Counted from the stretch's first letter, positions 34,069-42,701 are shown. The stretch is DNA of 64,000 nucleotides from Planococcus kocurii (GCF_001465835.2 NZ_CP013661.2:682001-746000), one strand, 5' to 3'. Made by a program: numbers and translations. Notes: generated by a model not told the origin, from the letters alone.

Positions 34069-35121
34069 ATGAAAATTGAACAATACGGCTGGAATTCAGG
34101 CTGGCAAGACAAAACAACGACGAATGGCACTCCAGGGCGTGTCACACTGGAGCATAAAAATGGATACCGCGTTGTCACTAATGATGGTGAATGGCTTTGC
34201 TCATTATCTGGAAAATACAGACACCAGCACCATGGCATAGAATTTCCGTGCGTCGGAGATTGGGTCATGGTCGAGCAAATGCCGGGCGAAGACAAAGGCA
34301 TTATTCACCATGTGCTACCACGAACGTCTCAGTTTTCTAGAAAAGTGGCGGGCGAAACATCTGATATCCAATTAATTGCGGTCAATGTGGATGTTGTGTT
34401 TTTAACGATGTCACTAAACGATGATTTTAATATTCGGCGGTTAGAACGCTATTTGTTAGCCGCTTGGGATTCTGGATCGAATCCCATTATCGTCTTAACA
34501 AAAAAAGACCAATGCACTGACATTACCCCTTATTTACGTGAAGTAGAAAATGTAGCGTTTGACGTTCCGATTTTTGCCGTATCCGCACATACTAGTGAAG
34601 GAATCGAAGAATTACAGAAGCAGTTAACGGGTTCAAAAACTGGAGCTTTACTCGGTTCTTCCGGTGTCGGGAAATCTTCTTTGATCAATGCCTTGTCTGG
34701 CAATGAACAAATGGTGGTTCAAGATATCCGAGAAGATGACAGCAAAGGGCGACATACGACTACACACAGAGAAATGATCTTATTGCCTGCAGGCGGATTA
34801 ATGATTGATACACCTGGCATGCGTGAATTTCAGCTGGGTGACTATTCAGAAGGCGTAACAGCAGGATTTAGCGATGTCGAAGATTTGGCACTCCACTGTC
34901 GATTCCGTGATTGCGCTCATCATGACGAGCCTGGTTGTTGCGTTCAAGAGGCACTTCGAAATGGTAAGTTGGATGCCGGACGTTACCAGAGTTATTTAAA
35001 GCTAAAGCGTGAGCTTGCTCATATGGAGCGAAAAAGCGATGCCGCTGCTCAAAAAGCCGAGCGTAACAAATGGAAACAACTAACCAAAGACAATCGCAAA
35101 CGACCCGTTAAAAAACGCTAA
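34069..35121 (+). CDS. rsgA: Ribosome small-subunit-dependent GTPase A (RsgA/YjeQ type)
   Basis: 350-aa circularly permuted GTPase that acts in late 30S subunit maturation. N-terminal OB-fold (about 40-95), then the permuted G motifs: G4 TKKDQ, G5-like VSAHTSEG, G1 GSSGVGKSS, G2/switch GRHTTTHRE, G3 DTPGMREF, and a C-terminal zinc finger with C-x4-C-x-H...C spacing (CRFRDCAHHDEPGCC). The Lys/Arg-rich tail suits rRNA contact. It is longer than the canonical ~300-aa Bacillus CpgA, so it may be a second copy (inference). Start is ATG 34069 or TTG 34066 behind AGGAGG. Expression appears to be governed by a leader-peptide attenuator. Confidence 0.93.
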   Translation: MKIEQYGWNSGWQDKTTTNGTPGRVTLEHKNGYRVVTNDGEWLCSLSGKYRHQHHGIEFPCVGDWVMVEQMPGEDKGIIHHVLPRTSQFSRKVAGETSDIQLIAVNVDVVFLTMSLNDDFNIRRLERYLLAAWDSGSNPIIVLTKKDQCTDITPYLREVENVAFDVPIFAVSAHTSEGIEELQKQLTGSKTGALLGSSGVGKSSLINALSGNEQMVVQDIREDDSKGRHTTTHREMILLPAGGLMIDTPGMREFQLGDYSEGVTAGFSDVEDLALHCRFRDCAHHDEPGCCVQEALRNGKLDAGRYQSYLKLKRELAHMERKSDAAAQKAERNKWKQLTKDNRKRPVKKR

Positions 35122-35154
35122 AATAGAGGAGGCTATCCCGTAAGTCTCTAACAT

Positions 35155-35200
35155 AAAACAGGTGGAGAAAAAGAAACTCTTTTTCTCCACCTGTTTTTTT
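35155..35200 (+). terminator. Intrinsic terminator after rsgA
   Basis: Arms AACAGGTGGAGAAAAAG / CTTTTTCTCCACCTGTT with a short loop and seven Ts. Confidence 0.9.
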
Positions 35201-35281
35201 GAATTGCTTCTGAGAATATAAAAAATCATTGACTACAGATCGTACGTGCAAATGCATCCACCTATTTTGTCGCCTGAAAAC

Positions 35282-35330
35282 GGGGCTGTACTCAAAAAGT
35301 CGTTTTTCATGACCTTTTGAGTACAGCCCT
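35282..35330 (-). terminator. Terminator after the yhcZ-type regulator gene
   Basis: Arms GGGCTGTACTCAAAA / TTTTGAGTACAGCCC with an extended AGTC/GACC inner part, directly downstream of the leftward regulator gene. Confidence 0.8.
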
Positions 35331-35336
35331 CTCTGT

Positions 35337-35978
35337 TTATCTTATCTCTGGTTCAGTCAGACCATGCTTCACGGCATAAAGTGCCGCCTGCGTCCGGTCT
35401 TGAACAATTAGTTTGATAAAGATGTTGGAAATATGCGTTTTCACTGTTTTTTCGGTAACAAATAAAGCAGAAGCGATTTCGCGATTGCTTTTGCCTTTAG
35501 TCAATTCAGCCAGCACTTCCTGTTCTCTTGGTGTCAGCTGGTTGATGGTATGAGGTGCCGGTTCCGCTGGCGCTTTCATCAGTTCAGAAGAAGCTTTTGG
35601 ATGCAGTGTGTTTTCACCACGCATCAAACTGCGCAAAGAAGCAACCAGTTCATCCGGTTCAATATCTTTCAATTGATAGCCTGCTGCTCCCGCTTCAATC
35701 GCAGGCACCACGTGATCTTGATCTGAAAAACTAGTTAGCATTAAAACGATGATAGTGGGGAATTGTTCTTTGATCATTCGCGTTGCTTGAATGCCGTCCA
35801 TAATGGGCATTACCAAATCCATTAACACAATATCCGGCTGAAGTGCTGCGGCCATTTCTACAGCCTCTTTGCCATTTACCGCTTCTCCTACCACTTCAAT
35901 ATCCTTTTGTGTTTTCAAAAAGAATAACAATCCTCGTCGGACTACATGATGGTCATCGGCTATTAAAACTTTCACCAC
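35337..35978 (-). CDS. yhcZ: NarL/LuxR-family response regulator (YhcZ-like)
   Basis: 213-aa two-component regulator. Receiver domain (1-120) with acidic DDHH at the N-terminus, phospho-acceptor in DIVLMDLVMP (about residue 54), T in MLTSFS and K in QLKDIEP. The LuxR-type HTH (about 145-205) reads LTPREQEVLAELTKGKSNREIASALFVTEKTVKTHISNIF. Starts at GTG 35978 after AAGGAG, 12 nt downstream of the kinase gene; cognate partner is that kinase. Targets unknown. Confidence 0.93.
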   Translation of the reverse strand: MVKVLIADDHHVVRRGLLFFLKTQKDIEVVGEAVNGKEAVEMAAALQPDIVLMDLVMPIMDGIQATRMIKEQFPTIIVLMLTSFSDQDHVVPAIEAGAAGYQLKDIEPDELVASLRSLMRGENTLHPKASSELMKAPAEPAPHTINQLTPREQEVLAELTKGKSNREIASALFVTEKTVKTHISNIFIKLIVQDRTQAALYAVKHGLTEPEIR

Positions 35979-35990
35979 GTTTTCAACTCC

Positions 35991-37106
35991 TTATCCATAC
36001 GGAATCCGCACTAAGATTTCCGTTCCCTTGCCAATCTCACTTGACCAATCAGCTGTTCCACCTTCTGCTTTGGCACGTTCACGTATGCTTTGAATGCCGA
36101 TAGATGGCAAGTGGACTCTATGATCAAATGCGAATCCGCGCCCTTCATCTTTTAGCACGAACAAAACATCCGTTGCCGTGACCGATAAATACAATTCGAC
36201 TTTATTAACTTCCGCGTGTTTTCGGACATTGTTCAACGATTCCTGCGCAATCCGGAATAGCGTTTCTTCAATTCGCGATGGCAATTGAATAACACCCATT
36301 ACTTTTGTTTCAACTGCAATTCCGAGCATTTCTCCGTAACCTTTGATGGCATCAAGCAATCCACTCTCTAACCCTTTTGGCCGCAATTGCCAAATTAACG
36401 CTCTCATTTCATTCAATGCTTCCTGCGTCAAATGTTGAATATCGCGAAAAGTTTCTTGAACAACAGGATCCTCTGACATCTCGACACCACCGCGAGCAGT
36501 TAACGTCACTGAAAACAGCAATTGGTTAACAGAATCATGGAGGTCGCGCGCTAAGCGATTTCGTTCTTTCACAAGAGCCAATTCCTGCTCTTGCTTTGTT
36601 AAAACAATTCGTTTGATTGCAGAGCCAATTTGAAAAGCCACTGATTCCAACAGAGCCAATTCATCTTTTGAAAACCCGACAGTGTCGGGTGCAGCAATGT
36701 TCAGCAAGCCAAATTTCTCTTCTCCTGACTGCAAAGGAACCGTCGCATGATGAGTGATACTGCCTTGTAGCCGCGAATTTTCTGGCATGGCATTTTCGAT
36801 ACGTTGACAAGCGATAATATTCGATGCTTTTTCAAGATCGCCATCGTGATAGCGCTTAACGCACCAACAGCCGCCTTTTTGTAAATGACGGCAACTGTTT
36901 TCTTCTAAAGCGGCCGGCAAATTAGCCTGAGCCACTAATTGATGCTTGCCTTTTTCATTAATAAAGAATATCCAAGCCGTTTCAAAAGCAGAGCCGTTCA
37001 ACAATTTACGAATAGCCCCATCTAACATACGCGTCATATCCATTTCTTCATTTAACAGTTCAGCAATTTCTTTTAACAGCGTTACATTTGAAGGTTCTGC
37101 CAACAT
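35991..37106 (-). CDS. yhcY: GAF-domain sensor histidine kinase (YhcY-like)
   Basis: 371-aa cytosolic kinase: GAF domain (about 20-165), HisKA_3 dimerisation/phosphoacceptor helix with ERNRLARDLHDSVNQLLFS (His near 190) and an HATPase domain with N box AQESLNNVRKHAE and G boxes DEGRGF and GKGTEI. The GAF part contains a C-x7-CWC cluster (CRHLQKGGCWC) and ANIIACQRI, suggesting a Cys-ligated cofactor or redox/oxygen sensing (inference). No membrane segment. Paired with the response regulator immediately downstream. Confidence 0.92.
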   Translation of the reverse strand: MLAEPSNVTLLKEIAELLNEEMDMTRMLDGAIRKLLNGSAFETAWIFFINEKGKHQLVAQANLPAALEENSCRHLQKGGCWCVKRYHDGDLEKASNIIACQRIENAMPENSRLQGSITHHATVPLQSGEEKFGLLNIAAPDTVGFSKDELALLESVAFQIGSAIKRIVLTKQEQELALVKERNRLARDLHDSVNQLLFSVTLTARGGVEMSEDPVVQETFRDIQHLTQEALNEMRALIWQLRPKGLESGLLDAIKGYGEMLGIAVETKVMGVIQLPSRIEETLFRIAQESLNNVRKHAEVNKVELYLSVTATDVLFVLKDEGRGFAFDHRVHLPSIGIQSIRERAKAEGGTADWSSEIGKGTEILVRIPYG

Positions 37107-37210
37107 TAATCACCTCACTCAACCTACTTTTATCATATACATGATCGCAATCCAACTCACTCGTACTTTTGTCTTAGAAAGGCACATGCGTATACAGAGT
37201 TAGACAATAA

Positions 37211-37235
37211 AGGCCCCCCTTTTTTAGGGGGGCTT
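37211..37235 (-). terminator. GC-rich hairpin terminator after pgcA
   Basis: Arms GGCCCCCCT / AGGGGGGCT, loop of Ts, then TTTATTG on the minus strand. Confidence 0.7.
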
Positions 37236-37240
37236 AGTCG

Positions 37241-38941
37241 TTAGCGGCTATTTACTTCTTCTATGAATGATTCTTTTAGCAATTCCATTTTTTCGTCGCT
37301 TTCTTGCTGTGTTTTTGCGGTGATGCCAAAATAATATTTCACTTTCGGTTCTGTGCCGCTTGGACGCACACATACCCACGAACCATCTTCTAAGAAATAC
37401 TTCAAGACATTAGATTGAGGCAGTTCAATTTTTTCATTGGTGCCTAAATTGACAGAAATGCGGTTTTGCGTTTCATAATCTTCAATCGAAACAACAGGAA
37501 TGCCGGCAATCGCCTGGACTGGGTGTTTACGCAAACCTTCCAGCAATGCAGTAATTTCACGGGCCCCATCAATGCCTTTTTTCGTAACAGATACGAGTGA
37601 TTCACGGTACCAACCAAACTCATTATACAATTCGATCAACACGTCATGAAGATTCTTCCCTTGTTTTTTATAAAAAGCAGCTGCTTCAACGAGCAATAAA
37701 ACAGACTGGACAGCGTCTTTGTCTCTTGCAAAATCACGAATTAAATAACCATAACTTTCTTCGTAGCCGAATAAAAATTCGAATTTCGGATCCTCATCGT
37801 TGTGCTTTAATTTTTCACCGATGAATTTAAAACCAGTTAAAACATCTTCCGAACTGACACCATATGATTCTGCTACGACGCGACCAAATTCTGATGTGAC
37901 AATGGTTTTAAAAATACGACCGTTTTTGGGTAACGTGCCTTTTACTTGTTTTTGACTCAGCAAATACTCAATCAAAATAGCGCCGGTTTGGTTGCCGCTC
38001 AGTAGTTCATACTGGCTACCGCTCCAAACGGCAATTCCAACACGGTCTCCGTCTGGATCGATGGCAATCAGTAAATCAGCTCCGGATTTCTTGCCGTATT
38101 CTTTTGCCAATTCAAATGCAGATCCTTCTTCTGGATTCGGAGAAGTAACAGTTGGAAATTCACCGTCTGGTTGCATCTGTTCGGTTACGTAAGTAATTTG
38201 ATCATAGCCTGCTCGATCTAATAACCGTTTAACCGTTGCACCCGATGCTCCGTGAAGTGGCGTAAAAACGGCTTGGATCGGACTCGCTGAATGTTCTTGA
38301 ACAGTTAACGCATTGGTAAGATACGCTTCATCCAATTTTTCGTCAATTCGGATTAGTAATGACTCGTCAAATCCTTCGTTGACGATAGATAGCTCATCTT
38401 CTACACGGCTAACATAGTCAATGACACGGTCGGCATCTTCTAGATTTAATTGAGCACCATCTTCTCCGTACACTTTATAGCCATTGTATTCCGGTGGATT
38501 GTGACTCGCCGTAATAACAATTCCCATAAATGCATTCAAGTACCGAACACTAAACGATAACTGAGGTGTCGTTCTAGAGCTACTGTACAAATACGTATGA
38601 ATACCGTTTGCTGCAAATGTACGTGCTGCTTCTTCTGCAAATTCAGGTGACATGCGGCGGCTGTCATATGCAATGACCATCCCCCGTGCCATAGCAAGTT
38701 CACCATTTTCCTTCATGTAATCCGCGATTCCTTGAGAGGCTTTACGGACCGTATAAACGTTCATGCGGTTTGTCCCTGGACCAATTTCACCGCGCATGCC
38801 TCCGGTACCAAAAACCAGATCTTGATAAAAAGCATCTTCTGCTAATTTTTCATCGTCTTTTAAGACAGTTAATGATTGGCGCGTTTCTTCATCAAGTGAT
38901 TCATTGTCTAACCAACGCTTCATGCGTTCTTTCCATGACAT
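37241..38941 (-). CDS. pgcA: Phosphoglucomutase/phosphomannomutase PgcA
   Basis: 566-aa alpha-D-phosphohexomutase interconverting glucose-6-P and glucose-1-P for UDP-glucose, teichoic acid glucosylation and glycolipid anchor synthesis. The catalytic phosphoserine loop GIVITASHNPPEYNGYK, metal loop AIDPDGDRVG, sugar-binding GYEESYG and phosphate-binding RPSGTEPK are all intact. ATG 38941 (MSWKERM) behind GGAGG is used; an in-frame upstream ATG at 38959 would overlap the ribosome site. Confidence 0.95.
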   Translation of the reverse strand: MSWKERMKRWLDNESLDEETRQSLTVLKDDEKLAEDAFYQDLVFGTGGMRGEIGPGTNRMNVYTVRKASQGIADYMKENGELAMARGMVIAYDSRRMSPEFAEEAARTFAANGIHTYLYSSSRTTPQLSFSVRYLNAFMGIVITASHNPPEYNGYKVYGEDGAQLNLEDADRVIDYVSRVEDELSIVNEGFDESLLIRIDEKLDEAYLTNALTVQEHSASPIQAVFTPLHGASGATVKRLLDRAGYDQITYVTEQMQPDGEFPTVTSPNPEEGSAFELAKEYGKKSGADLLIAIDPDGDRVGIAVWSGSQYELLSGNQTGAILIEYLLSQKQVKGTLPKNGRIFKTIVTSEFGRVVAESYGVSSEDVLTGFKFIGEKLKHNDEDPKFEFLFGYEESYGYLIRDFARDKDAVQSVLLLVEAAAFYKKQGKNLHDVLIELYNEFGWYRESLVSVTKKGIDGAREITALLEGLRKHPVQAIAGIPVVSIEDYETQNRISVNLGTNEKIELPQSNVLKYFLEDGSWVCVRPSGTEPKVKYYFGITAKTQQESDEKMELLKESFIEEVNSR

Positions 38942-39097
38942 AGAAATTCCTCCATCCATATTGAAATTGAGTTAAATTAAACAGTCTTATATGTAGATAT
39001 TCTACAAACCAGTTGCGCTTTCCTGCGAGAGCTCCTCACTAAGTAAGCACATCAGTTAAAAATTTTTTCGCTGAATCTCCAGTTTATCAAACATCTC

Positions 39098-39130
39098 AAA
39101 AAAAAGCCGCTCCCATTTCGGAAGCGGCGG
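39098..39130 (-). terminator. Terminator after the GNAT-nitrilase gene
   Basis: Arms CCGCCGCTTCC / GGGAGCGGC with a run of eight Ts on the minus strand. Confidence 0.85.
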
Positions 39131-39133
39131 TGT

Positions 39134-40678
39134 TCAGTCTTTTTTGTATTCTACACGGTAGACATCATGACGACGGTCTTTTAACTGCTTGACTGTTCCA
39201 TTTTGACGTTGACGACGTAAAATTTCCAAATCGACATCTCCAATCAACACCATTTCAAGGTTTGCATTGGTTTCGCCGACAATGCCGTCACGTGCAAACT
39301 CAAAATCGGATGGCGCAAAAATACCCGATTGTGCATATTGAATGTCCATGTTTTCGGTTTGCGGCAAGTTACCGACCGTACCGGAAATGACCGTGTAGAT
39401 TTGGTTTTCTACAGCACGCGCTTGTGCACAATAACGAACGCGCAAGTAGCCTTGGCGATCTTCTGTACAGAACGGGGTGAAAATAATATTGGCACCCATA
39501 TCTGTCGCAATACGCGCCAGTTCTGGGAATTCAATATCGTAGCAAATTTGGATAGCGATTTTCCCACAATCCGTATCGAAGACACGAACCGAATCTCCTG
39601 CAGAAATTCCCCACCATTTGCGTTCGTTTGGTGTGATATGGATTTTGTATTGCTTGTCGATCGATCCGTCACGGCGGAACAAGTAAGCAATATTGTAAAT
39701 TTCATCGTCTTCTTCTTTAACGAAATGCGATCCTCCGATAATGTTGACATTGTAACGAACAGCAAGGTCTGTAAACAATTCAATATATTGAGGTGTATAT
39801 TCCGTTAACTTACGTACTGCTTGGCTCGGCGATGGCTCATTTAAGAACGACATGAGCTGCGTCGTGAAGATTTCAGGGAATACCACAAAATCTGAATGGG
39901 CATCTGACGCTACATCTACAAAATATTCTACTTGGTTCGCTAAATCATCAAACGATTCGATGGCGCGCATCAAATACTGGACAACACAAATACGGACCGG
40001 CAAACTTGTTTTGAAATGACGTTTAGAAACAGGTTTGTAATCGACGTTATTCCATTCCATCAACGTTGCGTATTTACCTGAAGCTACGTCGTCTTGCAAG
40101 TAGTTCGGATTGATGCGCATTAATTGGAAGTTGTTCATCAATTGGAACGTCAAAACCGGGTCGTAAATTTTATGACGTGAAACCGAATCTACATATTCAC
40201 GTGGTGACATTTCATCCGCGTGTTTGTGGTAATTTGGAATACGTCCTCCGATGATAATCGATTTTAAATTTAATTCGCGGGCTAATTCTTTGCGGGCTTC
40301 ATATAAACGCTGGCCTACTTTCATCCGGCGGTATTCTGGGTGTACCATCACTTCAATGCCGTACATATTGTAACCATCTGGATTATGGTTGGTAATGTAT
40401 CCCGCGTCGGTTACATCGTCCCACGTATGACGGTCATCATATTCATCAAAGTTGATTAATAAACTTGAACAGGAGCCAATGACTGTTCCATCTAACTCAG
40501 CTATAAGCTGACCTTGTGGGAAAACACCCAAATGACTTCTTAACTGTTCTTCTTTCCAAGGATCCATTCCCGGGAAGCATAGACGCTGCATTGCCAGGAT
40601 GGCATCTATATCTGCATAAGTCATCTCGCGAATGATCATGCTTTTTTCAAAATGGGATAAATCAAATTGTTCTGACAC
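39134..40678 (-). CDS. yhcX: Fused GNAT acetyltransferase - carbon-nitrogen hydrolase (YhcX-like)
   Basis: 514-aa two-domain cytosolic enzyme. Residues about 15-185 form a GNAT domain (EVMVHPEYRRMKVGQRLYEARKELA is the acetyl-CoA loop). About 225-505 form a nitrilase-superfamily domain with the E-K-C triad visible as FPEIFTT (Glu), YKIHITPNE (Lys) and IAIQICYDIEFPELAR (Cys). The two-domain fusion is known as YhcX in B. subtilis; substrates are unknown, although acetylation of an amine and hydrolysis of a linked amide would be coherent. GTG 40678 follows GAAGGAGAG; an earlier GTG at 40696 precedes that site. Confidence 0.92.
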   Translation of the reverse strand: MSEQFDLSHFEKSMIIREMTYADIDAILAMQRLCFPGMDPWKEEQLRSHLGVFPQGQLIAELDGTVIGSCSSLLINFDEYDDRHTWDDVTDAGYITNHNPDGYNMYGIEVMVHPEYRRMKVGQRLYEARKELARELNLKSIIIGGRIPNYHKHADEMSPREYVDSVSRHKIYDPVLTFQLMNNFQLMRINPNYLQDDVASGKYATLMEWNNVDYKPVSKRHFKTSLPVRICVVQYLMRAIESFDDLANQVEYFVDVASDAHSDFVVFPEIFTTQLMSFLNEPSPSQAVRKLTEYTPQYIELFTDLAVRYNVNIIGGSHFVKEEDDEIYNIAYLFRRDGSIDKQYKIHITPNERKWWGISAGDSVRVFDTDCGKIAIQICYDIEFPELARIATDMGANIIFTPFCTEDRQGYLRVRYCAQARAVENQIYTVISGTVGNLPQTENMDIQYAQSGIFAPSDFEFARDGIVGETNANLEMVLIGDVDLEILRRQRQNGTVKQLKDRRHDVYRVEYKKD

Positions 40679-40745
40679 AGCACAGCTCTCCTTCACAAAA
40701 GTTTCATACTTTATTATATCGGATAGTCGCTCAGGTTGATATTAT

Positions 40746-40774
40746 TTTACTTGTCTCCCGATAACAATTATAAT
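40746..40774 (+). promoter_or_regulatory. Probable sigma-A promoter of bdbC
   Basis: TTTACT (40746-40751), 17-nt spacer, perfect TATAAT (40769-40774). Confidence 0.5.
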
Positions 40775-40810
40775 TCTATGGAATCATTTTTTGAAAAGAG
40801 GGAATCTCAA

Positions 40811-41236
40811 ATGACGAAACGCCAAGAGAATGTTTTGCTTTCCATGTGGGTTGTAGCCCTTATCGCCACGGCCGGTTCGCTTTATTTTTCTGAAATTCGT
40901 GACTTTGCTCCGTGTGAACTATGCTGGATTCAACGTATCTTTATGTATCCGCTTGTTATTGTCATCGGAGTTGCTTACGTACAGAAAAATGTTCGAATTG
41001 CAGCTACTGCGCTTGTGTTCTCCATTATAGGAGGAGGAATTTCTCTTTATCATTACGGTTTACAGAAGCTCGATTTTCTGGCAGATTCTGCACCATCTTG
41101 TGGACTTGTTCCATGTAACGGTGAGTATATCAATCTCCTCGGATTTATCACCATTCCCTTTTTAGCGCTTACTGCATTTATTCTAATTGCTGGAATGAGT
41201 ATCTATTTATTAAAGTCCCTTAAGGAGGAAAAGTAA
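40811..41236 (+). CDS. bdbC: Disulfide bond oxidoreductase BdbC (DsbB family)
   Basis: 141-aa membrane thiol oxidase that passes electrons from an extracytoplasmic thioredoxin-like partner to quinone. Four transmembrane segments, with the first redox pair in CELCWIQR (outer loop 1) and the second in SCGLVPC (outer loop 2). ATG 40811 follows GAGGGAATC. One base separates it from the next gene, a membrane-anchored thioredoxin, implying a functional oxidase/oxidoreductase pair. Confidence 0.93.
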   Translation: MTKRQENVLLSMWVVALIATAGSLYFSEIRDFAPCELCWIQRIFMYPLVIVIGVAYVQKNVRIAATALVFSIIGGGISLYHYGLQKLDFLADSAPSCGLVPCNGEYINLLGFITIPFLALTAFILIAGMSIYLLKSLKEEK

Positions 41237-41237
41237 C

Positions 41238-41708
41238 ATGAAAAAGTTATTAATCATCGCAGGAATTGTTGTTATTATTTTTGCCGGAATCATCTTTTTA
41301 ACGAATCAGGCAAATGATGAGAAATTGGCGGATAACCCATACGATACAGAGGATCTAGAGCAGGCAACTATTGATCAATTAGACGATGAAAATTATCAGA
41401 ACATTGTCTTACCGGCTGATTTAGAAAAACAAATTGCTAGCGGAGAGCCAACTACGGTTTATTTTTACAGCCCAACCTGTAGCTACTGTCAGCAGACTAC
41501 ACCTGTTTTGATGCCGGTTGCTGAAGATATGAGTATAGACGTTTTGCAGTACAATCTGTTAGAATATGATCAAGGTTGGCAACAATACTTGATCGAAGCT
41601 ACACCAACATTGATCCATTTCGAAGAGGGTAAAGAAGTTTCGCGTTGGGTCGGTGCACAACCAAAAGAGAATATTGAACAATTTTTCACTGATGTAGTTA
41701 AAAAATAA
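41238..41708 (+). CDS. Membrane-anchored thioredoxin-like protein
   Basis: 156 aa. N-terminal uncleaved anchor (LLIIAGIVVIIFAGIIFLT, residues 4-22), acidic linker, then a thioredoxin fold with active site YSPTCSYCQQTTP (CSYC near residue 82) and the cis-proline loop IEATPTLIHFEEG. Redox partner candidate for BdbC, with which it is cotranscribed (RBS AAGGAGGAAAAG overlaps the end of bdbC). It is not the larger DsbA-type BdbD; a BdbA-like role is the best guess. Confidence 0.85.
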   Translation: MKKLLIIAGIVVIIFAGIIFLTNQANDEKLADNPYDTEDLEQATIDQLDDENYQNIVLPADLEKQIASGEPTTVYFYSPTCSYCQQTTPVLMPVAEDMSIDVLQYNLLEYDQGWQQYLIEATPTLIHFEEGKEVSRWVGAQPKENIEQFFTDVVKK

Positions 41709-41713
41709 CTGAC

Positions 41714-41748
41714 AAAAGGATCATGTGTCTGGCGCATGGTCCTTTTTT
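41714..41748 (+). terminator. Terminator after the bdbC operon
   Basis: Arms AAAGGATCATG / CATGGTCCTTT with a 10-nt loop, followed by Ts. Confidence 0.8.
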
Positions 41749-41763
41749 AATGGAGGAAACCAC

Positions 41764-42609
41764 ATGACTTGGAGTTATGAAATCAAAGATGAAGGTATGA
41801 CCGTAGAAGAATTACTAAGAACCGAATGGGGCCTTGGAAAAAAAGTCGTTCACCAAATGCGTATGGCCAAAAGCGTAAAAAATGACAAATTCCAAGAAGT
41901 AGTTTGGAAAGAACCCTTACCAAAAGGAACTGTCTTGCAATTTGACTTGCCTCCCGCAGACTCACCTTACGAACCAAAACACGATGTCGAGCTACCGGTA
42001 CTTTTTGAAGACGATCATTTTATCGTGGCTCGTAAACCAAAAGGTATGGCGACTCACCCGAACGAAGTTGGCCAAACAGATACATTCATTAACGCCATTC
42101 TTGGTCACATTATTCGTAACGGCGGATCATACGGGGAGCATGTTCACCGCTTAGACCAAGGAACTTCCGGTTTGTTGATGGTTGCAAAACACCCTGTTGC
42201 AAAAAACGTGCTGGACCGTATGTTAGAACAAAAACAATTGGTTCGTGATTACGAAGCTGTCGTGAAAGGCAAAGTTCACAACAAATCCGGCACAATTGAT
42301 TTCGCAATTGGTCGCGATCGCCATCACCCAACGCGTCGCATGGTTTCACAAACTGGTCAAAGTGCTGTTACTCATTACCGCGTGTTAAAATTAATGGAAG
42401 GCAAATCTTTGCTTCATTTAACACTTGAAACAGGTCGCACGCACCAAATCCGTACACACCTTTCTCATATCGGTCACCCGATTGTTGGAGATACATTATA
42501 CGACGGACCACCAACACAAGACGGCGCTTATCACCTTCATGCTTTCCGCATGTCGTTTATCCACCCGTTTACAAATGAAAAAGTAGTGGTTGAAGATACT
42601 GCGAGATAA
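41764..42609 (+). CDS. yhcT: RluD-family rRNA pseudouridine synthase (YhcT-like)
   Basis: 281-aa RluA/RluD-type pseudouridine synthase acting on structured RNA. The catalytic Asp lies in HRLDQGTSGLLM (about residue 128), followed by RDYEAVVKGKV, the LETGRTHQIRTHLSHIGHPIVGDTLY block and the C-terminal HAFRMSF segment. A short N-terminal S4-like region (EELLRTEWGLGKKVVHQMR) is present. ATG 41764 follows TGGAGGAAACC; it belongs to the yhc block. Confidence 0.93.
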   Translation: MTWSYEIKDEGMTVEELLRTEWGLGKKVVHQMRMAKSVKNDKFQEVVWKEPLPKGTVLQFDLPPADSPYEPKHDVELPVLFEDDHFIVARKPKGMATHPNEVGQTDTFINAILGHIIRNGGSYGEHVHRLDQGTSGLLMVAKHPVAKNVLDRMLEQKQLVRDYEAVVKGKVHNKSGTIDFAIGRDRHHPTRRMVSQTGQSAVTHYRVLKLMEGKSLLHLTLETGRTHQIRTHLSHIGHPIVGDTLYDGPPTQDGAYHLHAFRMSFIHPFTNEKVVVEDTAR

Positions 42610-42624
42610 CAAAAAGGTAGTGAC

Positions 42625-42690
42625 TGATTTCCATTGCAGCGGACGCTTTCTCGTGGGCTTGCGTCGACGCTTCCATTTCAATCAGCGATT
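42625..42690. repeat. GC-rich intergenic repeat remnant
   Basis: A stretch containing GCGGACGCTTTCTCG and GGGCTTGCGTCGACGCTTCC, flanked by TGATTTCCATT...ATTTCAATCA, resembles the GC-rich dispersed repeats common between genes in Planococcaceae/Bacillus. No coding potential. Family assignment is from memory. Confidence 0.4.
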
Positions 42691-42701
42691 TTAAAAACAA
42701 T

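Noticed and set aside
39329..39808. 159-codon frame antisense to yhcX
   Set aside because: The nitrilase-domain motifs are in the opposite strand; no ribosome site.
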